Assembly: GCA_900540475.1 (NCBI GenBank) | Contig: UQGG01000013.1 | Location: 1-64,000, forward strand | From: an uncultured Robinsoniella sp. | GTDB lineage: Bacteria; Bacillota; Clostridia; Lachnospirales; Lachnospiraceae | Length of the DNA stretch: 64,000 bases | Direction of reading: 5' to 3' | Shown here: piece after piece, positions 33,709 through 42,696 of the stretch | How positions within the stretch are numbered: position 1 is the first letter of the stretch | How the letters are laid out: each line of letters begins with the position of its first letter | Translations under genes and position numbers: made by a program | The notes under the pieces: model-generated | Database searches by the model: none | What the model saw: only the letters and a program-made list of their open reading frames with translations | What the model was told of the DNA's origin: nothing

Positions 33709-35244
33709 ATGAGTTTACGAGGCTATGAGAAAAAGATTGAAAAATGGGATATACTGGAGGTTACCTGTGAGGGTCCGGAGGATGGGAATCCATTTGTGGA
33801 TTATCAGATCCGGGGTGTATTTAAAAGTAAGAATGAAGTAAAAAGCATAGATGGGTTCTATGATGGAAATGGGATTTACAAAGTGCGGTTTATGCCATCC
33901 TTTGAGGAAGACTATACATTTGAGATTACAGGAAATTTTATCGGGGAAACATTAAACGGGGACTTTATGGTGACGGCTCCATCCGTGGATAATCATGGTC
34001 CTGTGCATGTGGCAAATACATATCATTTTGCTTATGAAGACGGGACGCCTTATTACTCCATCGGAACCACCTGTTACGTATGGGAACTCCAGTCGGAAGA
34101 GCTGCAGGAGAAAACGCTGGAAACCTTGAAGAACAGTGCGTTTAACAAGATAAGGTTTTGCATTTTTCCAAAGCATTATGATTATAACCTGACAGAACCA
34201 AGGTCTTATCCCTATGTGGGCACCCCTTGTGACAGCTCGGTGCTGACAAAGGAAAATTTTATGGAATACAATGGGGCGGCAGAGGGCAACGACTGGGATT
34301 TTGAACGTTTTAATACAGAACATTTCCAGCATATAGAGAAGTGTATCGGACAGCTGCGTGATCTGGGAATCGAAGCAGACCTGATTGTGATGCATCCTTA
34401 TGATCGATGGGGATTCAGCATGATGGATGAAAAGTGTGATGATTTGTATTGGAAATATGTGATTGCCCGCTTTGCATCTTATCGTAATGTGTGGTGGTCC
34501 CTGGCTAATGAATTCGATCTGATGCCTCAAAAATCCATAGAGGACTGGGAGCGCTATGCGAAGATTGTATGCGATTTTGACCCATATTCCCATCTGCGTT
34601 CCATCCATAACTGCAAACCGTTTTACGACCACGCAAGGCCCTGGATTACCCATTGCAGTATCCAGCGGCAGGATGTTTATAAGTCTGCGGAACTGGTGAC
34701 GGAATGGAGAGAGCGGTATCGGAAACCGATTGTACTGGATGAGATTGCCTATGAAGGAAATATCCAGCATGGATGGGGAAATATCAGTGGAAAAGAGCTT
34801 ACCAGGAGATTTTGGGAGGCATCCCTTCGAGGCGGGTATGCGGGACATGGAGAGACTTATATGCATCCCCAGGATATTCTCTGGTGGTCCCATGGCGGTG
34901 AGCTTCATGGAGACAGCCCGGAAAGATTTCAATTTCTATCTGATATCTTAAGAGAAACTCCAGGGATGGGGCTGATGCCGATACAAAGAGGATGGGATGA
35001 AATTTGCGCAACGGTGGAATCCACTGTAGCAGCCGGCAAAACGGTACAGGATTATTATTTGTGCTATTATGGGTTTAACCGTCCGGCTTTTCGGGAGTTC
35101 TATTTTGATGATGAAAGCCGGTTTGAAGTGGAAGTGATTGACACCTGGGAGATGACCATAGAAAACAGGGGCGTGGCATCTGGGAAATTTAAAGTGGAAC
35201 TGCCTGGCAAGGAATATATGGCAGTACGTTTGAGACGAATTTAA
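33709..35244 (+). CDS. DUF5060/DUF5605 glycoside hydrolase-like protein
   Basis: A 511-residue cytosolic enzyme without signal peptide. An N-terminal beta-sandwich (DUF5060, about 5-90) precedes a TIM barrel resembling the DUF4038/apiosidase group and a C-terminal beta domain (DUF5605, about 435-511). Probable acid/base Glu268 in WWSLANEFD and nucleophile Glu345 in IVLDEIAYEG follow the clan GH-A pattern. Being intracellular and behind an importer, it should cut imported oligosaccharides; arabinofuranose or apiofuranose linkages are possible, but not shown. It is the last gene before a terminator. Confidence 0.8.
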   Translation: MSLRGYEKKIEKWDILEVTCEGPEDGNPFVDYQIRGVFKSKNEVKSIDGFYDGNGIYKVRFMPSFEEDYTFEITGNFIGETLNGDFMVTAPSVDNHGPVHVANTYHFAYEDGTPYYSIGTTCYVWELQSEELQEKTLETLKNSAFNKIRFCIFPKHYDYNLTEPRSYPYVGTPCDSSVLTKENFMEYNGAAEGNDWDFERFNTEHFQHIEKCIGQLRDLGIEADLIVMHPYDRWGFSMMDEKCDDLYWKYVIARFASYRNVWWSLANEFDLMPQKSIEDWERYAKIVCDFDPYSHLRSIHNCKPFYDHARPWITHCSIQRQDVYKSAELVTEWRERYRKPIVLDEIAYEGNIQHGWGNISGKELTRRFWEASLRGGYAGHGETYMHPQDILWWSHGGELHGDSPERFQFLSDILRETPGMGLMPIQRGWDEICATVESTVAAGKTVQDYYLCYYGFNRPAFREFYFDDESRFEVEVIDTWEMTIENRGVASGKFKVELPGKEYMAVRLRRI

Positions 35245-35260
35245 AAAATGATCAAGTTGG

Positions 35261-35295
35261 AAAGAGGGCATGACGGCAAAGTCGTGCTCTTTTTT
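35261..35295 (+). terminator. Terminator of the first glycan operon
   Basis: AGAGGGCATGAC and GTCGTGCTCT pair around a GGCAAA loop, followed by six T. Confidence 0.85.
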
Positions 35296-35473
35296 GCCAG
35301 AAATAAGAAAGATACTTCATGGATGGCAGCGGCTATCCTATTTTTGATTGGAAAGGTTATAAAATTAATGGAGCCGATCATCCCGGGGCATTTATAAAAT
35401 CCCTTTTCTGATAGAAAAAACAACAAAAAGCATAGAATAGTCCGTATATTTCAAGATAGGCGGATGATAGTAT

Positions 35474-35637
35474 TAGAGCGTGTTTGAAAATTCATTCCAG
35501 CTATCTGCACGCCCCACTTTGCGGTATATTTGCCCCGAATTCAGGTTACGTAGCCCGCTACGTGCCCTTCATCCGGGACAAATCTCCCACAAAGTGTGAC
35601 GCACAGCTGCCAGAAAGCAATTATCAAACACGCTCTA
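35474..35637. repeat. Full-length palindromic element, copy A (164 bases)
   Basis: Ends TAGAGCGTGTTTGAAAAT and CAAACACGCTCTA are inverted repeats, and the element folds as one long hairpin. It is the same length as copy B at 40218-40381 and differs at scattered positions, including a paired change in the apical stem (ACGTAG/CTACGT at 35548-35563). It sits in front of the GH51 gene. Confidence 0.85.
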
Positions 35638-35682
35638 GAGCATGTATGTTTCATAAAAATGAGAGGGAAAAGGGAGAGTCTT

Positions 35683-38600
35683 ATGGCGAAGAAAAAGGCA
35701 AAGCGAATTTTAAGCATGGTACTGGCAATCTGTGTTATGGCAACGGGAGTGCCCACGACGGCATTTGCCGCTGAAGGGGGAACATCAGAGCCTGGGATGT
35801 TAGCTCATTACGATTTTCGTGAGCTGTCAGGAAATGTAACAGATGGAACTGTAATTAAAGATGTATCAGGCAGCAATCACGATGCGGCGGCCAAAGGGGA
35901 CAAGCTGACGGCGGAAGATTCTGCACTGGTATTTCCGGGAGGGAAATATGGAAGCGGAGCAGGCTATGTGGAATTGCCCAAGGGAATGTTTGATGGTCAG
36001 GAGACCCTGACGGTTTCTATGTGGATGCAGAATAAAACAGGTACGGGAAATTATGCCGCGTTTTATTTTGGAACAGAAGCAAATAGTACCAATAAGGAGA
36101 TGCCCACCAGGTATTTTCTGCTAAATCCAATGAATCCCAAAGGCGTGATGAAGTCAGTTATGACGAATTCCTTTAGTGCATTGGCACCTTACACTACCGA
36201 AGTTGGACCGGGCTCTACAAGTTCCGCCACAGATGGACCTGCGACCAGTGCAGACTGGGCGCTTTATTCGGTGGTAATCACACCGGATGACATCACAGGT
36301 TATTTAAATGGAGTGAAATACAAAACGTATCCATTAAATGTAACGGTATCCGATTTTGGTTCAGATCTGGTATCCTACATAGGAAAGTCACCTTATAAAG
36401 ATATCTTCTACGCCGGCAGAGTAAAAGATCTGAGAATATACGATGGGGCATTATCGGATCAGGATATTGCGGAACTCTATTATGGAGGGACTTCTGCAGG
36501 AGAGCTTTTAAAAAGGGCGAAGAATGCTCTGACAATTCCTGAGGCGGGCAATGGTAAAGTGAATTGTACTTTTGTAGAAAAAATCACGCTTGCGGACAGC
36601 CTTTTGGATGGAAATGTCCGGGTTACATGGGAAAGTGACCGCACGGACATTATTCAAGCTGACGGAACGGTTACAAATCCGCAAGAAACAACGACAGTAC
36701 ATCTGACTGCCAGACTGACCTGCGGATCTGAAAGTGATGGGAAGAATTTTGACATTACGGTTATTCCTGCGGGAGATACGGAGTATGCGATGGTTGTAGA
36801 TCCCTATGACGAGGGCGGGGAGATCAGCCAGCAGATGATCGGATTGTTTTTTGAGGATATCAACAGTGCGGCAGATGGCGGACTGTATCCGGAAATGGTG
36901 AAGAACTATTCTTTTGAAAATTATTTTAATACGGTAAGTATCAGCGAACCGGAAAGAGGAAATCAGTACTCCTATAAACTTCACTGGGTAAGTGACCGGG
37001 ACAATGGATTTGTGGTATCCAAAGAAGGCGGTTTGAATGATAAAAATACCAATTATGCTGTAATTACAGGGGATATGATTCTGAAAAATGGCGGATTTGC
37101 GCCGATGAACAATCCCAATTCCGCTGCGATGCCAATGGTAAAAGGGGAATCCTTTGATTTTTCTGTATGGACAAGGGCAGACAGCGATTATACGGGAACA
37201 TTAAAAGTAAAAGTTGTTAGTGAAACCGGGCAAGATCTAACGGATGAGGTGGCAATTGAACTGGGAAATGATGGAACCTGGCAGAAGGCAGCGGCTGTAC
37301 TGGAGGCGAAGAAGACTCAAAAAGGAAAACTGGTTCTAACGGTGAGCGGTGCCGGGAATGATGGCGTGCTGAATATGGACATGGTTTCCTTAAGTCCCAA
37401 GGATACTTACGGCTATGGAGATACCAACTATGCCTATGGCAAGGGAATAAGAAAAGATCTGGTGGAAAAGCTTCAGGGGCTGAACCCAAGTTTCATCCGC
37501 TTCCCGGGAGGCTGTATTATTGAAGGAAATTCCGGAAGAGACAGCTATTATAACTGGGAAAATTCCATCGGACCCTTGGAAGAGCGAAAAGCCATCGGTA
37601 ACCAGTGGGCAAGTGATAATGGTTCTTATACCAATACCTATGGCTATATGCAGTCCTATGGGTTTGGCTATCATGAAATTTTGAAATTATGTGAAGATTT
37701 AGGAGCAGAGCCGTTCCCCATTTTAAGCGCGGGAGTTTTCTGCCAGTTTGCCAATGGTGACAATGCGCCGGCGGCACAGGGAGAGGAGCTGGATAAGTTT
37801 GCACAGCATGCCACGAATCTGATCGATTACTGCTGGGGCAGCGTGATAAGCAGTGATCCAACCCAGCGTGAATGGGCACAAAAACGAGTGGAGAATGGAC
37901 ACGAAGAAGCATTTAATCTGAATTATATCGGCATTGGAAACGAAAACTGGAGAGAAAAGTACCTGAATAATTTTGAGTATATCAAAGATTATGCAGAAAA
38001 CTATGTAAGCGCCAATTATCCGGGCAGAAAGATTACCATTATTTCTTCCGCGGGACCTGCAGCAGAGGATGAAAGCTACCGTTTTGCCTGGGACTGGTTG
38101 AATGAAAAAGATCCGGGAGAGACACTGGTGGATGAGCACTATTATCAGTCCAAAGAATTCATGCTGAATTCCGATGACCGTTACGATTATTATGCCAGAA
38201 AGGAAGATGGGGGAAGCGATGTATTCCTTGGTGAATATGCAACTCATCTGCAGGATAACCGGAACAACAATTTAGAATCGGCTATCTGTGATGCAGCCTA
38301 TATGACCGGTATTGAAAGAAATGGCGATATTGTGCGCCATGCATCCTACGCCCCATTATTTGAGAAAATCGGCAGTACCAACTGGTCACAGAATATGATT
38401 CATTTTGATGAGTATGACAGCTTCGCTACGCCGAACTATTATACACAGCAGATGTTTGCGCAGAATTACGGCACCCGGGTAGTCAATACAACACTTGAAA
38501 AGCAGGGAGCAAATTATTCCCAGAATACCGGAAGCCCGATTATTGGAACCTGGTTGTCCGAAGGATATGTTTCACATGTAAAAGTAACCAGAGAAGATGG

Positions 38601-40194
38601 AAAAGTTCTGTTAGACGATAGCTTTACTGCCAACGGAGCAGCAGGATCCAAATGGGAAGCAGTACCGGGATCTACCGGAAGCTTCCGGATAGCAAACGGT
38701 AAACTCACCCTTACCCGGGGCAGCGGCATGAATGCAGTGTGGATCCCCGAAGCGATTAATAATCCTGAGTGGCATGATTATATTGTGGAAGCCACTGTGG
38801 TAAAAACTTCCGGAGAAGAAGGCTTCCTGGTAGGAGCTGGCGCAAAGGATACCGAAAATTATTTCTGGTACAATATAGGCGGCTGGAGCAATAAAATGAC
38901 TGCGGTAGAACGTGCCAGAAGTGGTCGTGGAAAAGTGGTCATCGGAAATAGCTTCTACAAAGATTTCAGCCCGGTTGCAGTGAATGATGAGATGAAAGTT
39001 ACCTTTAATTATGGTGTAAACGGAAAAATTGAAGCGGGCTACGTATCGGCAACTACCGACAATTCCAATGATTTCTCCGGAAATCTGAAGCCATATCAAA
39101 ATGATATCTACCAGGTGTGCTCCAAAGATGATGAATATATTTATCTGAAACTGGTTAATCATGACAGCTATGCAAAAGACATCACCCTTACCTATCCATG
39201 TATCCTGACTTCAGATCAGGCAGAAATTATCTGTATGAGCGGAGAGGGAAGTGAAGAAAATGCAATAGGGGATGAGCGGATTAAGCCGGTAACATCAACA
39301 GCAGGGATTGTAAATTCACAGGTGAAATATCTGGTGCCGGCTATGTCTTTTTCCGTCATAAAGGTGCCTTATCAGAAAGAAACGAAAGTCAGTGATATTA
39401 CGCTGGACAGGCAGAGTGCTATTCTGGAAATCGGAGAGAGCATTACTTTAAGTGCCCGGGTATTACCTGAAGAAGCATCAAATCCCACTGTTGAATGGAC
39501 CAGCAGCAAACCGGATGTGGCATCTGTGGAAAACGGAACGGTAAAGGCATTAAAAGCCGGAGATGTGATGATTACAGCTAAAGCAGGTGAAAAAACAGCT
39601 TCCTGCGCGATTACTGTAAAGGAAAAAACGGTGATAACACCGGATCCGAAACCAGATCCGAAACCGGAACCCAAGCCGGACGTTAAACCGGTAACGAAAT
39701 CAAAAATTAAATTAAATGTATCTTCCATACCCCTGTGTGTAAATCAGACGACAAGTGCCGTAAAGCTCACGTCTTCCACGCTGAAAGGAGATAAGATAAA
39801 ATCAGCGAAGACAAGCAGTAAAAAAACAGCTATTGTAAAGGTAAAGAAAGGCAAACTTTCCATAACCGGTATAAAGCAGGGAAGAGCTATCATTACGGTT
39901 ACCAGCAGTAAAGGCGGATCCGCGAAAGTGAAGGTGAATGTAACAAAGAAGGAAGTTGCTGTTAAGAGTTTAAAAATAAGTAAAAAAGTGCAGCTAAAAC
40001 GCAGGAAAAAAATAACGCTGAAAGTGACAAGAAATCCAATTACCTCTGTGCAGAAGCTGACATGGACGAGTTCGGATAAGAAGATTGCTTCTGTGAAGAA
40101 AGGTGTGGTTAAGGGGATTAAGAAAGGAAGAGTGACGATTACTGTGAAGAGCAGCAATGGTAAAAAGGCGAAGTGCGTTGTGAAAGTTATATAA
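35683..40194 (+). CDS. Secreted multidomain GH51 alpha-L-arabinofuranosidase
   Basis: About 1503 residues: signal peptide ending near VPTTAFAA, a LamG-like carbohydrate-binding domain (about 40-260, GMLAHYDFRELSG), an Ig-like domain, then the GH51 catalytic region from about 370 (ISQQMIGLFFEDINSAADGG). Acid/base Glu754 lies in IGIGNENW and nucleophile Glu851 in FLGEYATHL. After a second LamG-like domain come a BIG2-like domain (ITLDRQSAILEIGESITLSA), a PDPKPEPKP linker and two very Lys-rich Ig-like repeats, which may cling to the acidic cell wall. No LPXTG signal is present. It removes arabinofuranose from arabinan or arabinoxylan outside the cell. ATG 35683 follows AAAAGGGAGAG. Confidence 0.9.
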   Translation: MAKKKAKRILSMVLAICVMATGVPTTAFAAEGGTSEPGMLAHYDFRELSGNVTDGTVIKDVSGSNHDAAAKGDKLTAEDSALVFPGGKYGSGAGYVELPKGMFDGQETLTVSMWMQNKTGTGNYAAFYFGTEANSTNKEMPTRYFLLNPMNPKGVMKSVMTNSFSALAPYTTEVGPGSTSSATDGPATSADWALYSVVITPDDITGYLNGVKYKTYPLNVTVSDFGSDLVSYIGKSPYKDIFYAGRVKDLRIYDGALSDQDIAELYYGGTSAGELLKRAKNALTIPEAGNGKVNCTFVEKITLADSLLDGNVRVTWESDRTDIIQADGTVTNPQETTTVHLTARLTCGSESDGKNFDITVIPAGDTEYAMVVDPYDEGGEISQQMIGLFFEDINSAADGGLYPEMVKNYSFENYFNTVSISEPERGNQYSYKLHWVSDRDNGFVVSKEGGLNDKNTNYAVITGDMILKNGGFAPMNNPNSAAMPMVKGESFDFSVWTRADSDYTGTLKVKVVSETGQDLTDEVAIELGNDGTWQKAAAVLEAKKTQKGKLVLTVSGAGNDGVLNMDMVSLSPKDTYGYGDTNYAYGKGIRKDLVEKLQGLNPSFIRFPGGCIIEGNSGRDSYYNWENSIGPLEERKAIGNQWASDNGSYTNTYGYMQSYGFGYHEILKLCEDLGAEPFPILSAGVFCQFANGDNAPAAQGEELDKFAQHATNLIDYCWGSVISSDPTQREWAQKRVENGHEEAFNLNYIGIGNENWREKYLNNFEYIKDYAENYVSANYPGRKITIISSAGPAAEDESYRFAWDWLNEKDPGETLVDEHYYQSKEFMLNSDDRYDYYARKEDGGSDVFLGEYATHLQDNRNNNLESAICDAAYMTGIERNGDIVRHASYAPLFEKIGSTNWSQNMIHFDEYDSFATPNYYTQQMFAQNYGTRVVNTTLEKQGANYSQNTGSPIIGTWLSEGYVSHVKVTREDGKVLLDDSFTANGAAGSKWEAVPGSTGSFRIANGKLTLTRGSGMNAVWIPEAINNPEWHDYIVEATVVKTSGEEGFLVGAGAKDTENYFWYNIGGWSNKMTAVERARSGRGKVVIGNSFYKDFSPVAVNDEMKVTFNYGVNGKIEAGYVSATTDNSNDFSGNLKPYQNDIYQVCSKDDEYIYLKLVNHDSYAKDITLTYPCILTSDQAEIICMSGEGSEENAIGDERIKPVTSTAGIVNSQVKYLVPAMSFSVIKVPYQKETKVSDITLDRQSAILEIGESITLSARVLPEEASNPTVEWTSSKPDVASVENGTVKALKAGDVMITAKAGEKTASCAITVKEKTVITPDPKPDPKPEPKPDVKPVTKSKIKLNVSSIPLCVNQTTSAVKLTSSTLKGDKIKSAKTSSKKTAIVKVKKGKLSITGIKQGRAIITVTSSKGGSAKVKVNVTKKEVAVKSLKISKKVQLKRRKKITLKVTRNPITSVQKLTWTSSDKKIASVKKGVVKGIKKGRVTITVKSSNGKKAKCVVKVI

Positions 40195-40217
40195 AACAAT
40201 TATGACAGCGGACAGCT

Positions 40218-40381
40218 TAGAGCGTGTTTGAAAATTCATTCCTGTCATCTGCACGCCCCACTTTGCGGCATATTTGCCCCGAATTCAGGTTACATAGCCC
40301 GCTATGCGCCCTTCATCCGGGACAAATCTCCCACAAACTGGGACGCACAGCTGCCAGAAAGCAATTTTAAAACACGCTCTA
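40218..40381. repeat. Full-length palindromic element, copy B (164 bases)
   Basis: Same ends and length as copy A; its right 51 bases are identical to the copy at the window start. The apical stem reads ACATAG/CTATGC, in which one G-C pair of copy A has become A-U on both sides. Confidence 0.87.
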
Positions 40382-40411
40382 GTGTAAGGTTTATAATAAC
40401 GGACTGAATTA

Positions 40412-40452
40412 CTGGGACGGGCATGATGTGCATGCTTGTCCCAGTTTGTTTT
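40412..40452 (+). terminator. Terminator candidate of the GH51 gene
   Basis: CTGGGACGGGCATG and CATGCTTGTCCCAG pair with two G-U/mismatch positions, followed by TTTGTTTTG. It lies beyond repeat copy B, so the repeat is in the GH51 3' untranslated region. Confidence 0.6.
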
Positions 40453-40495
40453 GCTGGAGCGAATGCTTTATATTTGGGTTTCGCTTAGTAAGGAC

Positions 40496-40811
40496 GCTTT
40501 GTATGCAGAGGTAGTGTACAGAAAGAGAAGGGGGCGAGCCAGGACATTGGTTTGGAAGGCTTAACGCAGAACTGGCATTTTCTAACCTTCCCGAAGCCCT
40601 TTTTGGCGGCACGCGGGCATTCGCTCCGAAATCCTGATGCATTTCGCAGCTCACTGCCCGCTTACAATCCGATGGGAGCCAGTCGAATTGTATCCGCCAA
40701 AAAGCACTCCGGGAAGGTAAGTAAATGCTCAGATCTGCTATACGCCTTCCAAACCAATGTCCTGGCTCGCCCCCTTCTCTTTCCGAGATAGCATTCGTTG
40801 ATACAAAGCTG
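40496..40811. repeat. 316-base near-perfect palindrome
   Basis: GCTTTGTAT opens the element and ATACAAAGC closes it. Inside, 40 bases at 40521-40560 are an exact reverse complement of 40744-40783. Further in, CCTTCCCGAAGCCCTTTTTG matches the reverse complement of CAAAAAGCACTCCGGGAAGG with few changes, then GCGGGCA/TGCCCGC near the centre (40614-40660). Open frames within it are by-products of the palindrome. The class of element is unknown; a MITE-like element is possible. Confidence 0.85.
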
Positions 40812-41289
40812 GTTTTCTAAGCATGATGGGACCCTGGGGTTGTGGCATGCTGGACGCGATTGGCGTAAAGCAACTGATATAAAGCAACTGATCTTGAGAC
40901 TGTGATTTGTTTTTCATTCTGTGATCAGAAAAAAGAGTAAACTTTCATCTTCTCTTATGCATAAACTGTCGAAATATACCACACTGCCTCCAATAAAGAA
41001 TATCCAAAAAGGAGTAAACTTTCAACTTCTTCTACGCATAAACAGCCCAAACATACTACGCTGCATCCAATAAAGAACAGCCAGCCACAGCCCAAGGGTT
41101 CCAACCTGCTGAGAAAACCAGTTCTGCGGCCAGCTGACGGAGTCCATACCAGTTTCCCACGCCCATCTTTCCGTACACTACTTATATTACACAAAGCGTC
41201 CCTTCCTCAGCAAAACCCAAATTTAAGCGTTGCAACTTTAAGCCTTATTCTAACTACATAAGATCATGGAAGGTCCGCTTTAGTTAAAT
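40812..41289. repeat. Gene-free stretch with two diverged 77-base direct repeats
   Basis: GAGTAAACTTTCA(T/A)CTTCT and the following TACTACGCTGCATCCAATAAAGAA-type sequence occur at 40935 and again at 41012 (period 77). A shorter AAAGCAACTGAT doublet lies near 40867-40892. No convincing gene is seen; a 79-codon frame on the minus strand simply reads through the repeats. Confidence 0.55.
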
Positions 41290-42081
41290 TCAAATAAAGA
41301 CCTCGGGTTCTTTTTGCGTCTCGGAACAATTTGCAATTAAGAAACCTCGGAATTTCTTGTAAAATTCTGATTCCATAACCTTGGCATTTTGCGGGCAGGT
41401 TTTTACACAGGCGCAGCAATGCAGGCAGCTGTCTGGATCTGTAATATTTTTTGGATCTTCCCGGTCAATGATACCCATGGGACAGACTGTGGCACAGATT
41501 CCGCATTTGTTGCAGGTATCCGTCGTAACCGGACCCCATGGAATGCCCGGGGCGGAACGTTCTTTGTATGGGTGGTTACCAGGAATATGTAATGGTTTTA
41601 TATCTTCGGGACAGTCAATACCAGTGATTTTATCCCGGACGGTTTCTGCAAATTTTTTGGCCTCTGCCAGATCAAATACATTGGGGCGTCCGCCTGCAAT
41701 TTCACTTCCATAAGAATGTTCTCCGATAAAAGCGCCTGCCCCAGCCATCACAAAACCCTGTGCTTTCAGCAAATCAGATAACTCCAAAAGAGCATCTTCA
41801 AAAGCCCGATTTCCATAGACAGCAACAGGAATACAAAGCGTATGGTTTCCTTGAAGGCGGTGAATCGGATCTTCCAATAACGGGGGGATTCTTCCTCCGT
41901 AGACTGGGACACCAACTATCAGCAGATCCTCGCTGGTGAAATCAGGGAAGTTTTTTGTTCTGTCATAGGTTACGTCGTGATTATGAACTTTGGTTTGAAA
42001 AACGGCAGAGATTGTATCTGTAATTTTTCTTGTGGTTCCGGTGGGGCTGAAGGTTAAACAGTGTACATTTTTGATATTCAT
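41290..42081 (-). CDS. EFR1 family ferredoxin (flavodoxin-like plus 2x[4Fe-4S])
   Basis: A 263-residue cytosolic electron carrier. The N-terminal part is flavodoxin-like with an FMN phosphate loop FSPTGTTRKI (about 11-20) and VGVPVYGGRIPP (about 58-69); the C-terminal part holds two [4Fe-4S] motifs, CNKCGICATVCP and CLHCCACVKTCP. Such fusions pass electrons within anaerobic redox pathways; partners are unknown. The start at 42081 has a GGAGG site. It stands alone, divergent from valS. Confidence 0.88.
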   Translation of the reverse strand: MNIKNVHCLTFSPTGTTRKITDTISAVFQTKVHNHDVTYDRTKNFPDFTSEDLLIVGVPVYGGRIPPLLEDPIHRLQGNHTLCIPVAVYGNRAFEDALLELSDLLKAQGFVMAGAGAFIGEHSYGSEIAGGRPNVFDLAEAKKFAETVRDKITGIDCPEDIKPLHIPGNHPYKERSAPGIPWGPVTTDTCNKCGICATVCPMGIIDREDPKNITDPDSCLHCCACVKTCPQNAKVMESEFYKKFRGFLIANCSETQKEPEVFI

Positions 42082-42225
42082 GTGATTCCTCCTTAGTTTA
42101 GTCAGGTTAATAGGATTGTTCTGTATTTATTGTACTGCAAGGGGAGTGGGATAGCAAGTTTATCGTTACAATGCTGGTGTCTGAAAAAACGGTTACTGTT
42201 TTCTCCTCTTTTTTTACAAAATCCC

Positions 42226-42254
42226 TTGACAAATCCCCCTATCTTGATTATTAT
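42226..42254 (+). promoter_or_regulatory. Promoter of the valS leader
   Basis: TTGACA (42226-42231), 17 bases, TATTAT (42249-42254). Confidence 0.8.
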
Positions 42255-42257
42255 GGA

Positions 42258-42592
42258 AAATATATCACAAAAGATATCATAATAAAAAGGTAGTGAGAAA
42301 GAGGAGTACATTCAAAACCCTGACAGAGAGAATATTTCATCGGCTGGAAGAATATTCAAGGCAGTGTGAATGGAAGGTAGCTTTTGAACCGGGGAATTGA
42401 ACCGGATGAAATTGTGGATAACCTGGCGAATTTGCAGGATATCTGTGGATAAGATTTCACCCTGAAGTAGATTTTCACGTATCATCCACGTTATCGGATG
42501 GTTGAGATGTATTTGCAGAGGCTTTCTGTAAATATAAATAAAGGTGGTACCGCGGATTATTCGCCCTTTGCAAAAGCAAAGGGTGTTTTTTT
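42258..42592 (+). ncRNA. T-box leader (valine) of valS
   Basis: The core AAGGTGGTACCGCGG is at 42541-42555, followed by terminator CGCCCTTTGC, AAAA, GCAAAGGGTG and seven T (42562-42592). The probable specifier is GTA (42377-42379) in GAAGGTAGC, a valine codon. Long stem I and conserved AGAGAG-type leader elements lie at 42290-42480. Confidence 0.92.
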
Positions 42593-42696
42593 ATGCAAAT
42601 CAAGCAGGAAAACAGAAATCCGTATTTTATAACCTATATAGGTATGCAGAGATGTTGGCATAGGTAACGAAAAATGAAAAAGGAGATTATTGGACA

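Noticed and set aside
33952..34932. 326-codon open frame on the minus strand
   Set aside because: Lies wholly antisense to the DUF5060/DUF5605 glycosidase, which has clear catalytic motifs; no ribosome site or family resemblance.
40218..40381. CRISPR array
   Set aside because: The repeats are palindromic, dispersed over the whole window, and have no regular spacers; no cas genes.
40409..40791. Open frames of about 80 codons on both strands
   Set aside because: They exist because the DNA here is a long palindrome; no start signals and no protein-like pattern.
40955..41194. 79-codon minus-strand frame with hydrophobic repeats
   Set aside because: It reads through the 77-base direct repeats; no ribosome site. 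A decayed membrane peptide is possible, but not supportable.
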